Positions 1 through 6,322 are shown, counted from the first letter of the stretch. The stretch is DNA of 7,985 nucleotides from Clostridia bacterium (GCA_024404395.1 JAKSPZ010000033.1:1-7985), one strand, 5' to 3'. Notes: generated from the letters alone by a model not told the origin. Program-made: numbers and translations.

Positions 1-555
1 CCGCAAGGCAAGATCGAAGCCCAAACGGAAACGCTGATGGCGAAGGTCCTTCGCGACCGTCGATACTTCCGCAAGGGCGGCGGCATCACCGTCACGGGCG
101 GCGAGCCCACCCTTCAGCCCGAATTCCTGCTCTCCATCCTCAAAAAAGCCAAGGATGAGGGCATCCACACCGCCCTTGAGACCAACGGCACCGCGGACAT
201 CGGTCTATACCGCACGCTGCTGCCCCTCACGGACATCTTCCTCTGGGACTACAAGCTCACCTTGTCGAACCTGCGAACGTTGTCCGCGGAAGGCGCGCAG
301 ATGGTGCTGCGCTGTCCCATCATCCCCACCGTCAACGACAACGATGATCACTTCGCCGCCATCGCGGCATTGACTCAAGAACTTCCCCTTCTCGGCTTCG
401 AGATCATGCCCTACCACGCTTTCGGCGTTTCGAAGGCATCCCGACTGGGCATGGGCGACACCGAAAAATATACCGTTCCCGATAAACAGACCGCCGACCG
501 CTGGCGCGAGAGCATCATCGCCCGCGGCGGCAGAGAGTGGAGGCGCGGCTTATGA
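1..555 (+). CDS. Glycyl-radical-enzyme activating enzyme (radical SAM), C-terminal part, 5' end outside window
   Basis: The frame is open from base 1, so this is the 3' part (about 184 codons) of a larger gene. The N-terminal half, with the CxxxCxxC iron-sulfur cluster motif, lies outside the window. Family marks visible are GGGITVTGGEP (the SAM-binding GGE segment, about nt 73-108), ETNG (nt 178-189), a WDYK strand (nt 244-255), LRCPIIP followed by ND, and MPYHAFG. The Arg and His of the last two match positions conserved in pyruvate formate-lyase activase. By family, the protein uses SAM and a 4Fe-4S cluster to abstract hydrogen from the conserved glycine of the partner enzyme, which is encoded immediately downstream. 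Its TGA overlaps the next ATG (ATGA, 552-555), suggesting translational coupling. One oddity is that the stretch between WDYK and SNLRTL appears about 17-20 residues shorter than I expect for the family. Family identity is secure; the partner is inferred from adjacency. Confidence 0.93.
   Translation, partial: PQGKIEAQTETLMAKVLRDRRYFRKGGGITVTGGEPTLQPEFLLSILKKAKDEGIHTALETNGTADIGLYRTLLPLTDIFLWDYKLTLSNLRTLSAEGAQMVLRCPIIPTVNDNDDHFAAIAALTQELPLLGFEIMPYHAFGVSKASRLGMGDTEKYTVPDKQTADRWRESIIARGGREWRRGL
539..543 (+). promoter_or_regulatory. Ribosome binding site setting the GRE start
   Basis: GGAGG lies 8 nt upstream of the ATG at 552, inside the end of the activase gene. An in-frame GTG at 537 would extend the protein by five residues but overlaps this site and has no comparable site of its own. 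The ATG at 552 is therefore preferred. Confidence 0.8.
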
Positions 556-2924
556 CCGAACGCGCTGAGCGATTGCTCAAGACCATCCACGCCCTGAACG
601 ACGCGGGCGTGAGACGGACCGAATTCTATCCCCTTGCCTATGCGTCCCTGAAGACCACCCGCGGTGAGCCCATCGAGCTCCGCCGCGCCAAGGCGGAGGC
701 TTATATCCTCGACAACGCTTCCCTGACCGTGCTGCCCGACGAGCTGATCACGGGCACCGCCGCCGCCTTCTTCCCCGTGTGCGAGGACATCCCCACCGTC
801 GAAGAACAGGAAGCCAAGGCGGTCGAGGTACTGGAAGACTACCTCAAACACCGCGCCGATCGCGACAAGACCGCCGTGGTGGCGGGCATCCGCACCTTCG
901 AGGCCAACTTCACCACCAAGAAGAGCCGCTGGGCGCTGATGAGCCGCGTCTACCACGACGCCAGCATCACCTACGACGAACTGCAGCGCCTCATCGCCGT
1001 GATGGCAGAGCGCTACGCGGGCACGCTGGAGAAGTATGAGATCGGTCGCGAGCTGGAGCGCGCCTTCAAGCTGGATTACGGCAAGGAGGTCCGCGCAGAG
1101 ATCGATGCTCTGCCCTGGTTCGCCGCCAATCACCTGAGTCTGGATTACGGCGCCATGCTCCACGAGGGCTTCGGCAGCCGCATTGCCCGCATCAAAGCCG
1201 AGCTCGAAAAGGCGGACAGCGATTTCTATCGCGGTCAGCTCATCGTCGCCGAGGCGGGCAGCCGCTTCTTCCGCCGCTATGCCGAGACCGTCCGCGCCTT
1301 CGCCATCGATGCGGAACCCGTCCGCAAGGCGGAGCTGACCGTCATCGCCGAGCGTCTGGATCGCCTCGCCACGGAACCCGCCGAAAGTTTTGCCGACGGC
1401 GTGCAGTTCACGTGGATGCTGCAGGTGATGATGACCCTGCTGTGGGGCTCCGCTCTGTCCTTCGGTCGATTCGACCAGTATCTGTCCGATCTGTACATTC
1501 ACGATATCGAAAGCGGCGTCCTCACCGAGGAAGAGGCCTATGACCTGCTCTGCTGCTTCTGGATCAAGGTCAACGAGCCCCGCATGCGCACGGTGCAGAG
1601 CCTGACCATCGGCGGCGTGACCCCCGACGGCAGGGACGGCGTCAATCCCCTGACCTTCCTCTGCCTCCGCGTCATCCGCGACGTGCAATTGCCCTATCCC
1701 AACGTTGGTGCCCGCATCAACGAGAAGAATCCCGAAAGCTATCGCGACGCGGTCATCGACTGCATGCGGACGGGCGCGGGTCAGCCCATGCTGATGAACG
1801 ACGCCGTATGGGTCCCCAACTTCATGCGGATGGGCTACACCGAGGCCATCGCCAACGAATACTTCAACATGGGCTGCGTTGAAGTGATGATCCCGGGCAA
1901 ACAGCCGAACTTCGGCATCACCGAGCCCATCGCCTTCCCCATGCTCTTCGAGCGCCTCTTTGAGCGGTTCAAGGGACGGGAGGACAGCCTCGACACCTAC
2001 GAAGCCTTCCGCGACGCCTATTTTGAACAGATGGAATTCGAGATCGACGCCGACTATGCCGAGGCGCTGGAAAAGCAGCAGGACAAGTTCGGCAAGTGCT
2101 ACGATCCCTTCGGCTCCATGCTGGTGGAAGGCTGCCATGAGAACGGCAAGGACATGTTCCAGGGCGGCGCGGCGCTGGGCACCCACTGGTCCTTCTACGC
2201 CTACGGACTGGGCACCGCCGCCGACACCCTGAACGCCATCCGCCAATGCGTCTACGAGGACAAGCGCTTCACATTGAAGCAGCTGTCCGACATCCTCCGC
2301 GCCGATTTCGAAGGCTACGAAGCCGAGCGCCGCATCCTTTCATCCTGCCACAAGTACGGCAACGATGAGGACGATGTGGACGTCGTGGCGCGGAGCATTC
2401 TCTCCCATTTCGACGATCGCGTCATGGCGCTGAACCGCGCCGACAGCCGCGAAAAGTACGTTACCTCCCTGTTCGGCTACTTCTTCCACGTCTACCACGG
2501 CGAGATCACCGGCGCCACCGCCAACGGTCGCAAGCGGGGCGAACCCTTCAGCGATTCCATGGGTCCCTCTCAGGGACAGGACGTGTCGGGTCCCACCGCC
2601 ATGCTCAATTCCGTATTGAAGCTGGACCACGGCGGCGTCACGGGCGGCTATGCGCTGAACATCAAGCTCATGCCGAGCATGCTGAAGGGCGATGTGGGCC
2701 GCGTCGCTTTGAAGACCCTCATGTTCGCCTACATCGAAGACGGCGGTCCTCAGATCCAGATCAACTTCGCCGACGCGGAGACGCTGAAGAAGGCGAAGGT
2801 CGAGCCCGCCAAGTATCGCAACGTCATCGTCCGCATCGGCGGCTACTGCGAGTATTTCGTCAATCTCGACGCCGCGCTGCAGGACGAGATCATCACCCGA
2901 ACCATGCATGAAATGGAGCAATGA
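552..2924 (+). CDS. Glycyl radical enzyme, dehydratase/C-O lyase type (PFL-like), substrate unassigned
   Basis: This 790-aa protein has the usual length of the glycerol dehydratase/YbiW-PflD branch of the pyruvate formate-lyase superfamily. The N-terminal helical domain has the familiar RAKAEAYILDN and ELITGT segments, and NHLSLDY gives a conserved-type His194. The active-site loop reads FNMGCVEVMIPGK: Cys442 is the predicted thiyl residue and Glu444 the predicted base. The G-C-V-E form is that of GRE eliminases; true pyruvate formate-lyase carries a Cys-Cys pair. The C-terminal radical loop is RIGGY with predicted glycyl radical Gly764, 27 residues from the end, followed by the typical LQDEIITRT tail. 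By family, the radical passes from Gly764 to Cys442, which abstracts a substrate hydrogen and triggers loss of water or another C-O cleavage. It is cytosolic and oxygen-sensitive. It sits between its activase and a PfkB kinase, so a sugar or polyol, possibly phosphorylated, is a reasonable substrate class. Product identity is not determinable here. Confidence 0.93.
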   Translation: MTERAERLLKTIHALNDAGVRRTEFYPLAYASLKTTRGEPIELRRAKAEAYILDNASLTVLPDELITGTAAAFFPVCEDIPTVEEQEAKAVEVLEDYLKHRADRDKTAVVAGIRTFEANFTTKKSRWALMSRVYHDASITYDELQRLIAVMAERYAGTLEKYEIGRELERAFKLDYGKEVRAEIDALPWFAANHLSLDYGAMLHEGFGSRIARIKAELEKADSDFYRGQLIVAEAGSRFFRRYAETVRAFAIDAEPVRKAELTVIAERLDRLATEPAESFADGVQFTWMLQVMMTLLWGSALSFGRFDQYLSDLYIHDIESGVLTEEEAYDLLCCFWIKVNEPRMRTVQSLTIGGVTPDGRDGVNPLTFLCLRVIRDVQLPYPNVGARINEKNPESYRDAVIDCMRTGAGQPMLMNDAVWVPNFMRMGYTEAIANEYFNMGCVEVMIPGKQPNFGITEPIAFPMLFERLFERFKGREDSLDTYEAFRDAYFEQMEFEIDADYAEALEKQQDKFGKCYDPFGSMLVEGCHENGKDMFQGGAALGTHWSFYAYGLGTAADTLNAIRQCVYEDKRFTLKQLSDILRADFEGYEAERRILSSCHKYGNDEDDVDVVARSILSHFDDRVMALNRADSREKYVTSLFGYFFHVYHGEITGATANGRKRGEPFSDSMGPSQGQDVSGPTAMLNSVLKLDHGGVTGGYALNIKLMPSMLKGDVGRVALKTLMFAYIEDGGPQIQINFADAETLKKAKVEPAKYRNVIVRIGGYCEYFVNLDAALQDEIITRTMHEMEQ
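2915..2918 (+). promoter_or_regulatory. Ribosome binding site setting the PfkB kinase start
   Basis: GGAG lies 7 nt before the ATG at 2926, within the last codons of the GRE gene. An earlier in-frame ATG at 2908 would overlap the GRE gene by 17 nt, has no recognisable site upstream, and would add six residues ahead of the conserved MRKIVSAG strand. The start at 2926 is preferred. Confidence 0.72.
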
Positions 2925-2925
2925 T

Positions 2926-4071
2926 ATGCGTAAGATCGTCAGCGCAGGCTGCCTCTGCATCGACCTGATGCCCGAATTCGGCTTCACCCCCGACAGCACC
3001 GCCGAGATCTTCGTCCCCGGCTCTCTGGTGCGGATGGAAGGCATGCGCTTCGCCACGGGCGGCAGCGTGGGCAACACGGGCGTCGCCCTCTCCAAGCTGG
3101 GCTGCGATGTGTCCCTCGTCGGGCAGGTGGGTGAAGACCTGCTGGGCGGACTCCTCCTGGAGCGCCTGAAGGACGCGGGCTGCGACACCTCCGCCGTGAA
3201 GGTCAATCCCGCGCTGCCCACCTCCTATTCCGTGGTGCTGGCGCCCGCGGGCATCGACCGAATCATCCTCCACTCCTCCGCCGCCAACGACACCTTCGAC
3301 CTGAGCTGCATCGATTTTTCGGCGCTGAAGGGCGCGGAGCTCTTCCATCTGGGCTATCCCACCTCCATGCGCAGCCTCGCGGCGGACAACGGCAAGGCGA
3401 CGAGGGACATCCTCATGACCGCCCGCGCCGAGGGCATGATCACCTCCCTGGACTTCTCCTATCCCAACGATGAGCTCCGCGCCTGCGATTGGCCGAGTAT
3501 CATCCGAAACATCCTGCCCGCGGCGGATCTCGTCTTCCCCAGCATCGAGGAAGCGCTGATGATGCTCCGTCCCGATCTGTACGCAAAGCTGCGCGCCGAG
3601 AGCGACGATGTGCTGCCGCTGGTCACCCCCGAGATCCTTGCGGACATCGCTGACGAGCTGATCGGGTTCGGCGCCGCCTGCGTCTCCCTGAAGTGCGGTT
3701 CCCGCGGCTTCTACGTCAAGACCGCGTCCAAGGCGCGGCTTGCTCAGGTCCCCGGCATGACCGACGAGCGCGCTTCGGTCTGGAGCGACCGCGAATGCTT
3801 CTCCCCCACCTATCGCGTCGACCGCGTGGTCAATGCCTGCGGCGCGGGCGATACCAGCATCGCGGGCTTCCTCGCCGCCTTCCTCAGAGGCGCGACGCCC
3901 GAGGGCTGTGCGGACTTTGCCTGCGCCGTGGGCGCTGTCTGCGTCGCCGCGCCTTCCGCCACCGAGGGCATCATTTCTTATGAAGCCATCCGCGAAAAGA
4001 TCGACGGCGGCTGGGAAAAAAGAGCCTTGGACGGCAGCTTTTCCCGTTTCGTAAATATTGCAAAAATATGA
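2926..4071 (+). CDS. PfkB/ribokinase-family carbohydrate kinase
   Basis: This 381-aa cytosolic kinase is predicted to transfer phosphate from ATP to a hydroxyl of a sugar or polyol. The first strand MRKIVSAGCLCID gives Asp13, a usual substrate contact. The N-terminal family signature is GGSVGNTGVALSKLG (residues 45-59). The C-terminal signature is NACGAGDTSIAGF, whose GAGD anion hole holds the catalytic base Asp309. The protein is longer than the usual ~300-330 aa; the extra length lies mainly between the FPSIEE segment and the GAGD motif (about residues 205-300). The ORF starts one base after the GRE stop and is most likely co-transcribed and translationally coupled with it. Context suggests it phosphorylates the GRE's substrate or product. 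Specificity within the family (fructo-, ribo-, ketodeoxygluconate or another kinase) cannot be read from the motifs. No clear intrinsic terminator follows. Confidence 0.9.
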   Translation: MRKIVSAGCLCIDLMPEFGFTPDSTAEIFVPGSLVRMEGMRFATGGSVGNTGVALSKLGCDVSLVGQVGEDLLGGLLLERLKDAGCDTSAVKVNPALPTSYSVVLAPAGIDRIILHSSAANDTFDLSCIDFSALKGAELFHLGYPTSMRSLAADNGKATRDILMTARAEGMITSLDFSYPNDELRACDWPSIIRNILPAADLVFPSIEEALMMLRPDLYAKLRAESDDVLPLVTPEILADIADELIGFGAACVSLKCGSRGFYVKTASKARLAQVPGMTDERASVWSDRECFSPTYRVDRVVNACGAGDTSIAGFLAAFLRGATPEGCADFACAVGAVCVAAPSATEGIISYEAIREKIDGGWEKRALDGSFSRFVNIAKI

Positions 4072-4084
4072 AAAATAATATACA

Positions 4085-4092
4085 AAGCGCTT
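4085..4092 (+). promoter_or_regulatory. Perfect palindrome overlapping the -35 box (possible operator)
   Basis: AAGCGCTT is a perfect 8-bp palindrome whose right end overlaps the -35 hexamer of the next promoter. The central part resembles cores bound by LacI/GalR-type repressors, including CcpA, but the outer bases do not match a full catabolite-responsive element. Function is speculative. Confidence 0.25.
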
Positions 4093-4119
4093 GATTTTCG
4101 ACATTTTCTATGATAAAAT
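4091..4119 (+). promoter_or_regulatory. Sigma-A-type promoter for the SH3-domain gene
   Basis: A -35 box TTGATT (4091-4096) is followed by a 17-bp spacer and a -10 box TAAAAT (4114-4119), with an extended -10 TG at 4111-4112. Transcription should start near 4126, giving a short leader before the ATG at 4149. The region is AT-rich against GC-rich genes on both sides. Confidence 0.75.
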
Positions 4120-4131
4120 AGCTTCACAATC

Positions 4132-4138
4132 AAGGGAG
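4132..4138 (+). promoter_or_regulatory. Ribosome binding site of the SH3-domain gene
   Basis: AAGGGAG lies 10 nt upstream of the ATG at 4149. This, together with the signal peptide beginning MKK, fixes the start. Confidence 0.65.
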
Positions 4139-4148
4139 TTGATTAGTT

Positions 4149-4637
4149 ATGAAGAAAATTCTCGCACGCATGATCTGCGTTTTGCTGCTCGTTACCCTGC
4201 TCGCGGCGACCGTCTGCACGGCTTCCGCGGCGTCCGTGGTCTCCATCCTGCGCTGCACGGTGGACGGCGGTCGTGTCCGTCAGGGACCTTCCTCCGCTTA
4301 CCCCGTCGTCACCAGCCTGAAGCCCGGCGAGCGCGTATTCTACATGAATCAGATGAGCGACGCTTTCTGCCTCGTTCGCACCGCCCACGGTCAGCAGGGC
4401 TACATCTACCGCGGCTTCCTGTCGCCCTACGGCGTTGCCCGTTCCGATCAGATCTACTACGCCAACGGCAATGTGACCGCCTACCGCTCCCCCTCCACGA
4501 GCAGCAAGTCAGCAGGCAAACTGAGCCCGGGCGAGCACGTGATCGTCTACCGCATCCAGGGCAACTGGGCGCTGATCAAGAACCTCTACGGCGGCACCGG
4601 CTTCGTCGAGCTGAGCCGACTGGTCAAAGTCGCATAA
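4149..4637 (+). CDS. Small secreted protein with two bacterial SH3-like (SH3b) domains
   Basis: The 162-aa product opens with a clear Sec signal peptide: MKK, a hydrophobic core rich in Leu and Val, then TASAA with predicted cleavage near residue 27. The mature part is made of two SH3b-type units. The first covers about residues 34-95 (VDGGRVRQGPSSAYPVV, then LKPGERV and GYIYRGFLS). The second covers about residues 103-160 (GNVTAYRSPSTSSKSAGKL, then LSPGEHV and GFVELSRL). In this family such domains usually bind cell-wall peptides or glycans. No catalytic domain is attached, so it is probably a cell-wall-associated or extracellular binding protein rather than an enzyme. It has its own promoter and terminator and so forms a monocistronic unit, independent of the GRE operon. 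A secreted L,D-transpeptidase is encoded nearby but in a separate unit. Exact function is unknown. Confidence 0.85.
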   Translation: MKKILARMICVLLLVTLLAATVCTASAASVVSILRCTVDGGRVRQGPSSAYPVVTSLKPGERVFYMNQMSDAFCLVRTAHGQQGYIYRGFLSPYGVARSDQIYYANGNVTAYRSPSTSSKSAGKLSPGEHVIVYRIQGNWALIKNLYGGTGFVELSRLVKVA

Positions 4638-4640
4638 ACG

Positions 4641-4672
4641 AAAGACCCTCCCGAAAGGGGAGGGTCTTTTTT
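4641..4672 (+). terminator. Strong intrinsic terminator, possibly bidirectional
   Basis: A perfect 12-bp stem (AAAGACCCTCCC, 4641-4652, pairing with 4658-4669) surrounds a 5-nt loop and is followed by a T-run (4667-4672), four bases after the SH3-protein stop. Read on the minus strand the same hairpin has a shorter broken T-run, so it may also stop the converging HAD-gene transcript. Confidence 0.93.
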
Positions 4673-4724
4673 GTTTGCTTTTTTCAGATTTTCCGCAGAT
4701 ATGCACGCCGCCTGCTTATCTTAG

Positions 4725-5456
4725 TTACGGCAGATAGTTCAGGACCTCGCGGAAGTCCTTGATGATGCAGCTGGGGGCGAGACCTTCGGGGAGGTCGGTG
4801 ACGGGGTGCTTCTTTTCGGGGGAATCGTAGATGATGTTCATGGTGATGCCCGCAGCACAGGCGCCGGGCAGATCGGTCTTCGTGTTGTCCGCCACGCTGA
4901 CGCATTCCTCGGGCTTGCAGCCGATCTTTTCACAGGCCAGCTGATAGATCTCCTTGCCGGGCTTTCTCAGGCCGCAGCAGGAGGAGAGCAGGACCACATC
5001 AAAGAGATCCTGGAAGCCCTCTTCCTCGATCCAGTCGGGAACCTCGTTCTCGCCGATGAGGTTGGAGATGATGCCCAGCTTGTAGCCGCGGTTGTGGAGC
5101 TCCCACAGCACCTCACGGCCGCCGTCCACCAGCACGCGGTAGCCCACGCTCTGACGGTACTGGAAGGTCATCTCATGGCAGATCTTCTTCAGATGTTCCA
5201 TATCGGGATAGTCGGGCAGGAGCCATTTGCACCAGAGCTCCTCATCTCCCGCTTCCCGCCACTGAGAGGTGGCCATTTTGCGGTAGGGCTTATAGCGCTC
5301 ATCGATCATGGCATAGAATTCTTCATAGGGCATATCGGTTCCCGCGATCTCTGCCATCTTCCGTCTTGCGTGGCGGAAATATGCCTCATTCTTCAGTGCA
5401 ATGCGCAGCGTACCGCCGAGGTCAAAGAATACAGCCTTGAATTTCTTTTCTTCCAT
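4725..5456 (-). CDS. HAD-superfamily hydrolase (subfamily IA-like)
   Basis: This is a 243-aa cytosolic protein with the four HAD motifs in order: FFDLGGTL (nucleophile Asp12), IISN (Ser131), RKPGKEIY (Lys165 as the motif III lysine) and VADNTKTD (Asp190 and Asp195, magnesium ligands). A helical cap of about 90-100 residues lies between motifs I and II, as in subfamily IA. The second motif I aspartate is replaced by glycine (D-L-G-G-T). This also occurs in some HAD members that remain phosphatases, but it leaves the choice between phosphatase and another hydrolase open. The ATG at 5456 is chosen; an in-frame GTG at 5465 would add three residues, and neither has a strong ribosome binding site. 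The gene follows the UPF0173 hydrolase gene by 39 nt and is probably co-transcribed with it. The substrate is unknown. Confidence 0.88.
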   Translation of the reverse strand: MEEKKFKAVFFDLGGTLRIALKNEAYFRHARRKMAEIAGTDMPYEEFYAMIDERYKPYRKMATSQWREAGDEELWCKWLLPDYPDMEHLKKICHEMTFQYRQSVGYRVLVDGGREVLWELHNRGYKLGIISNLIGENEVPDWIEEEGFQDLFDVVLLSSCCGLRKPGKEIYQLACEKIGCKPEECVSVADNTKTDLPGACAAGITMNIIYDSPEKKHPVTDLPEGLAPSCIIKDFREVLNYLP

Positions 5457-5495
5457 TTGTTCCACTCACTTTCTTGTTTATCGTGGATCTTTTTA

Positions 5496-6161
5496 TCAGA
5501 CTTCCAGAGTCTCGCCGGGGTTGACGATGGCAGTCTTCAAACCTTCGGCAGACATGGCGGCGGCGAAGGCGTTGGGATCCTGGGCGATGGGCGGGAAGGT
5601 GTTGTAGTGCATGGGAACGGTGAGGGCGGGCTTGATCATCTTGGCGGCCTTCACGGCGTCCTTGGGACCCATGGTGAAGAAATCGCCGATGGGCAGGAGG
5701 GCGACGTCGATGTTCTCATCGGCCAGCAGTGCCATATCCGCGGTCAGTGCGGTGTCGCCGGCGTGGTAGATGCGCTTGCCGCCCATCTCGAAGATGAAGC
5801 CGCAGGACAGGCAGCCGGGGATGCCGCTGCCGTGGATGGCATTGACGAACTTGACCTTGCCGAACTTGGTGGGGACCCAACCGCCGATGTTGGCGGCGAC
5901 GATGTTCTCCACGCCCGCGGGACCGATGGCGGCGGTGGCCATATCGACGAGGCAGCAGACCGCGGCGCCGGTGCGCTTGGCGATGGCGACGGTATCGCCA
6001 AGGTGGTCATCGTGACCGTGGGTCACAAAGATCATATCGGGGGCGACTTCGTCGGCGGAAACGGTGGCCTTGGGATTGCCGGTGAGGAAGGGATCGACGA
6101 TGACCTTGGTCGTGCCGTCGTCCAGCATGAAACAGGCGTGTCCGAGATAAGTGATCTTCAT
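5496..6161 (-). CDS. UPF0173-type metal-dependent hydrolase (metallo-beta-lactamase fold, UlaG-like)
   Basis: This 221-aa cytosolic protein matches the usual length of the UPF0173 family. It begins MKITYLGHACFML, with the His of the LGHA strand. The metal-binding motif is THGHDDHLGD (His48, His50, Asp52, His53). Further predicted ligands are His110, Asp136 in YHAGDT, and His185 in PMHYNTFP. These residues predict a binuclear metal centre hydrolysing an ester, lactone or phosphodiester-like bond. Many family members are annotated only as metal-dependent hydrolases, and no specific substrate can be inferred. An upstream in-frame ATG at 6206 would add 15 non-conserved residues running through the promoter and ribosome binding site, so the ATG at 6161 is chosen. 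It is the first gene of a two-gene minus-strand unit with the HAD hydrolase. Confidence 0.92.
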   Translation of the reverse strand: MKITYLGHACFMLDDGTTKVIVDPFLTGNPKATVSADEVAPDMIFVTHGHDDHLGDTVAIAKRTGAAVCCLVDMATAAIGPAGVENIVAANIGGWVPTKFGKVKFVNAIHGSGIPGCLSCGFIFEMGGKRIYHAGDTALTADMALLADENIDVALLPIGDFFTMGPKDAVKAAKMIKPALTVPMHYNTFPPIAQDPNAFAAAMSAEGLKTAIVNPGETLEV

Positions 6162-6170
6162 GGATGTGCG

Positions 6171-6177
6171 CTCCTTT
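6171..6177 (-). promoter_or_regulatory. Ribosome binding site of the UPF0173 hydrolase gene
   Basis: Read on the minus strand, AAAGGAG lies 9 nt upstream of the ATG at 6161. It is the strongest Shine-Dalgarno match in the window and rules out the longer reading from 6206. Confidence 0.85.
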
Positions 6178-6194
6178 AACAAAGGTTTTCTATC

Positions 6195-6203
6195 ATTATA
6201 ACA
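6195..6203 (-). promoter_or_regulatory. Extended -10 promoter for the UPF0173-HAD unit
   Basis: Minus strand TGTTATAAT is a perfect -10 box (6195-6200) with the extended TG. No good -35 hexamer occurs at 16-18 bp. A TTGACG (6208-6213) sits only 7 bp away and is badly placed. An extended -10 promoter is the best reading, with a transcript start near 6188. Confidence 0.65.
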
Positions 6204-6225
6204 CATGCGTCAATACGCCCCCGCA

Positions 6226-6253
6226 TCCCTCGAAAAAAGCAGGCTCCGAGGGA
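6226..6253. repeat. Short inverted repeat in the divergent intergenic region
   Basis: TCCCTCG (6226-6232) and CGAGGGA (6247-6253) can pair as a 7-bp stem around a 14-nt loop. On neither strand is it followed by a T-run, so it is not a good intrinsic terminator. It lies upstream of both divergent promoters. Confidence 0.35.
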
Positions 6254-6279
6254 AAAAGATTTACGGATATGACATATTA

Positions 6280-6304
6280 TAACAATTGCTTACTTGAGTT
6301 GTTA
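6280..6304. repeat. Small inverted repeat overlapping the -35 region of the L,D-transpeptidase promoter
   Basis: TAACAA (6280-6285) and TTGTTA (6299-6304) form a 6-bp inverted repeat with 13-bp separation. The right arm overlaps the last base of the -35 box. CTTGAG also occurs twice (6293-6298 and 6307-6312). This may be an operator, but repeats this short arise by chance in AT-rich DNA. Confidence 0.25.
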
Positions 6305-6322
6305 ACCTTGAGATTTTATGAT
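6294..6322 (+). promoter_or_regulatory. Sigma-A-type promoter for the L,D-transpeptidase gene
   Basis: TTGAGT (6294-6299), a 17-bp spacer, and TATGAT (6317-6322) form a good promoter. Transcription should start near 6329, giving a leader of about 30 nt. Confidence 0.7.

Noticed and set aside
411..2246. 611-codon open frame on the minus strand opposite the GRE gene
   Set aside because: It lies wholly antisense to a gene with unmistakable motifs and its product is a low-complexity Gly/Ala/Val/Asp/His string. It is explained by the C-ending codon bias of the sense gene.
4081..4096. Full catabolite-responsive element (CcpA site) upstream of the SH3 gene
   Set aside because: Only the central AAGCGCTT matches; the outer TG and CA positions of the consensus do not, so only a generic palindrome is reported.
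2893..4104. 403-codon minus-strand open frame opposite the PfkB kinase, and a 293-codon one at 2340-3221
   Set aside because: Both are antisense shadows with no family motif and no start-site signals.
4091..4762. 223-codon plus-strand frame overlapping the SH3-protein gene
   Set aside because: It starts inside the promoter, runs through the terminator hairpin and has an Arg/Pro-rich shadow composition. The 4149-4637 frame has the signal peptide and the ribosome binding site.
4806..6179. 457-codon plus-strand open frame opposite the HAD and UPF0173 genes
   Set aside because: It spans two real minus-strand genes and their intergenic gap, with Gly/His/Asp-rich composition typical of a codon-bias shadow.
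6208..6213. TTGACG on the minus strand as the -35 box of the UPF0173 promoter
   Set aside because: It is only 7 bp from the TATAAT, far too close for sigma-A. The extended -10 explains the promoter better.
6226..6260. Intrinsic terminator in the divergent intergenic region
   Set aside because: The 7-bp stem has a 14-nt loop and is followed by A-rich, not T-rich, sequence. No gene ends there on either strand.
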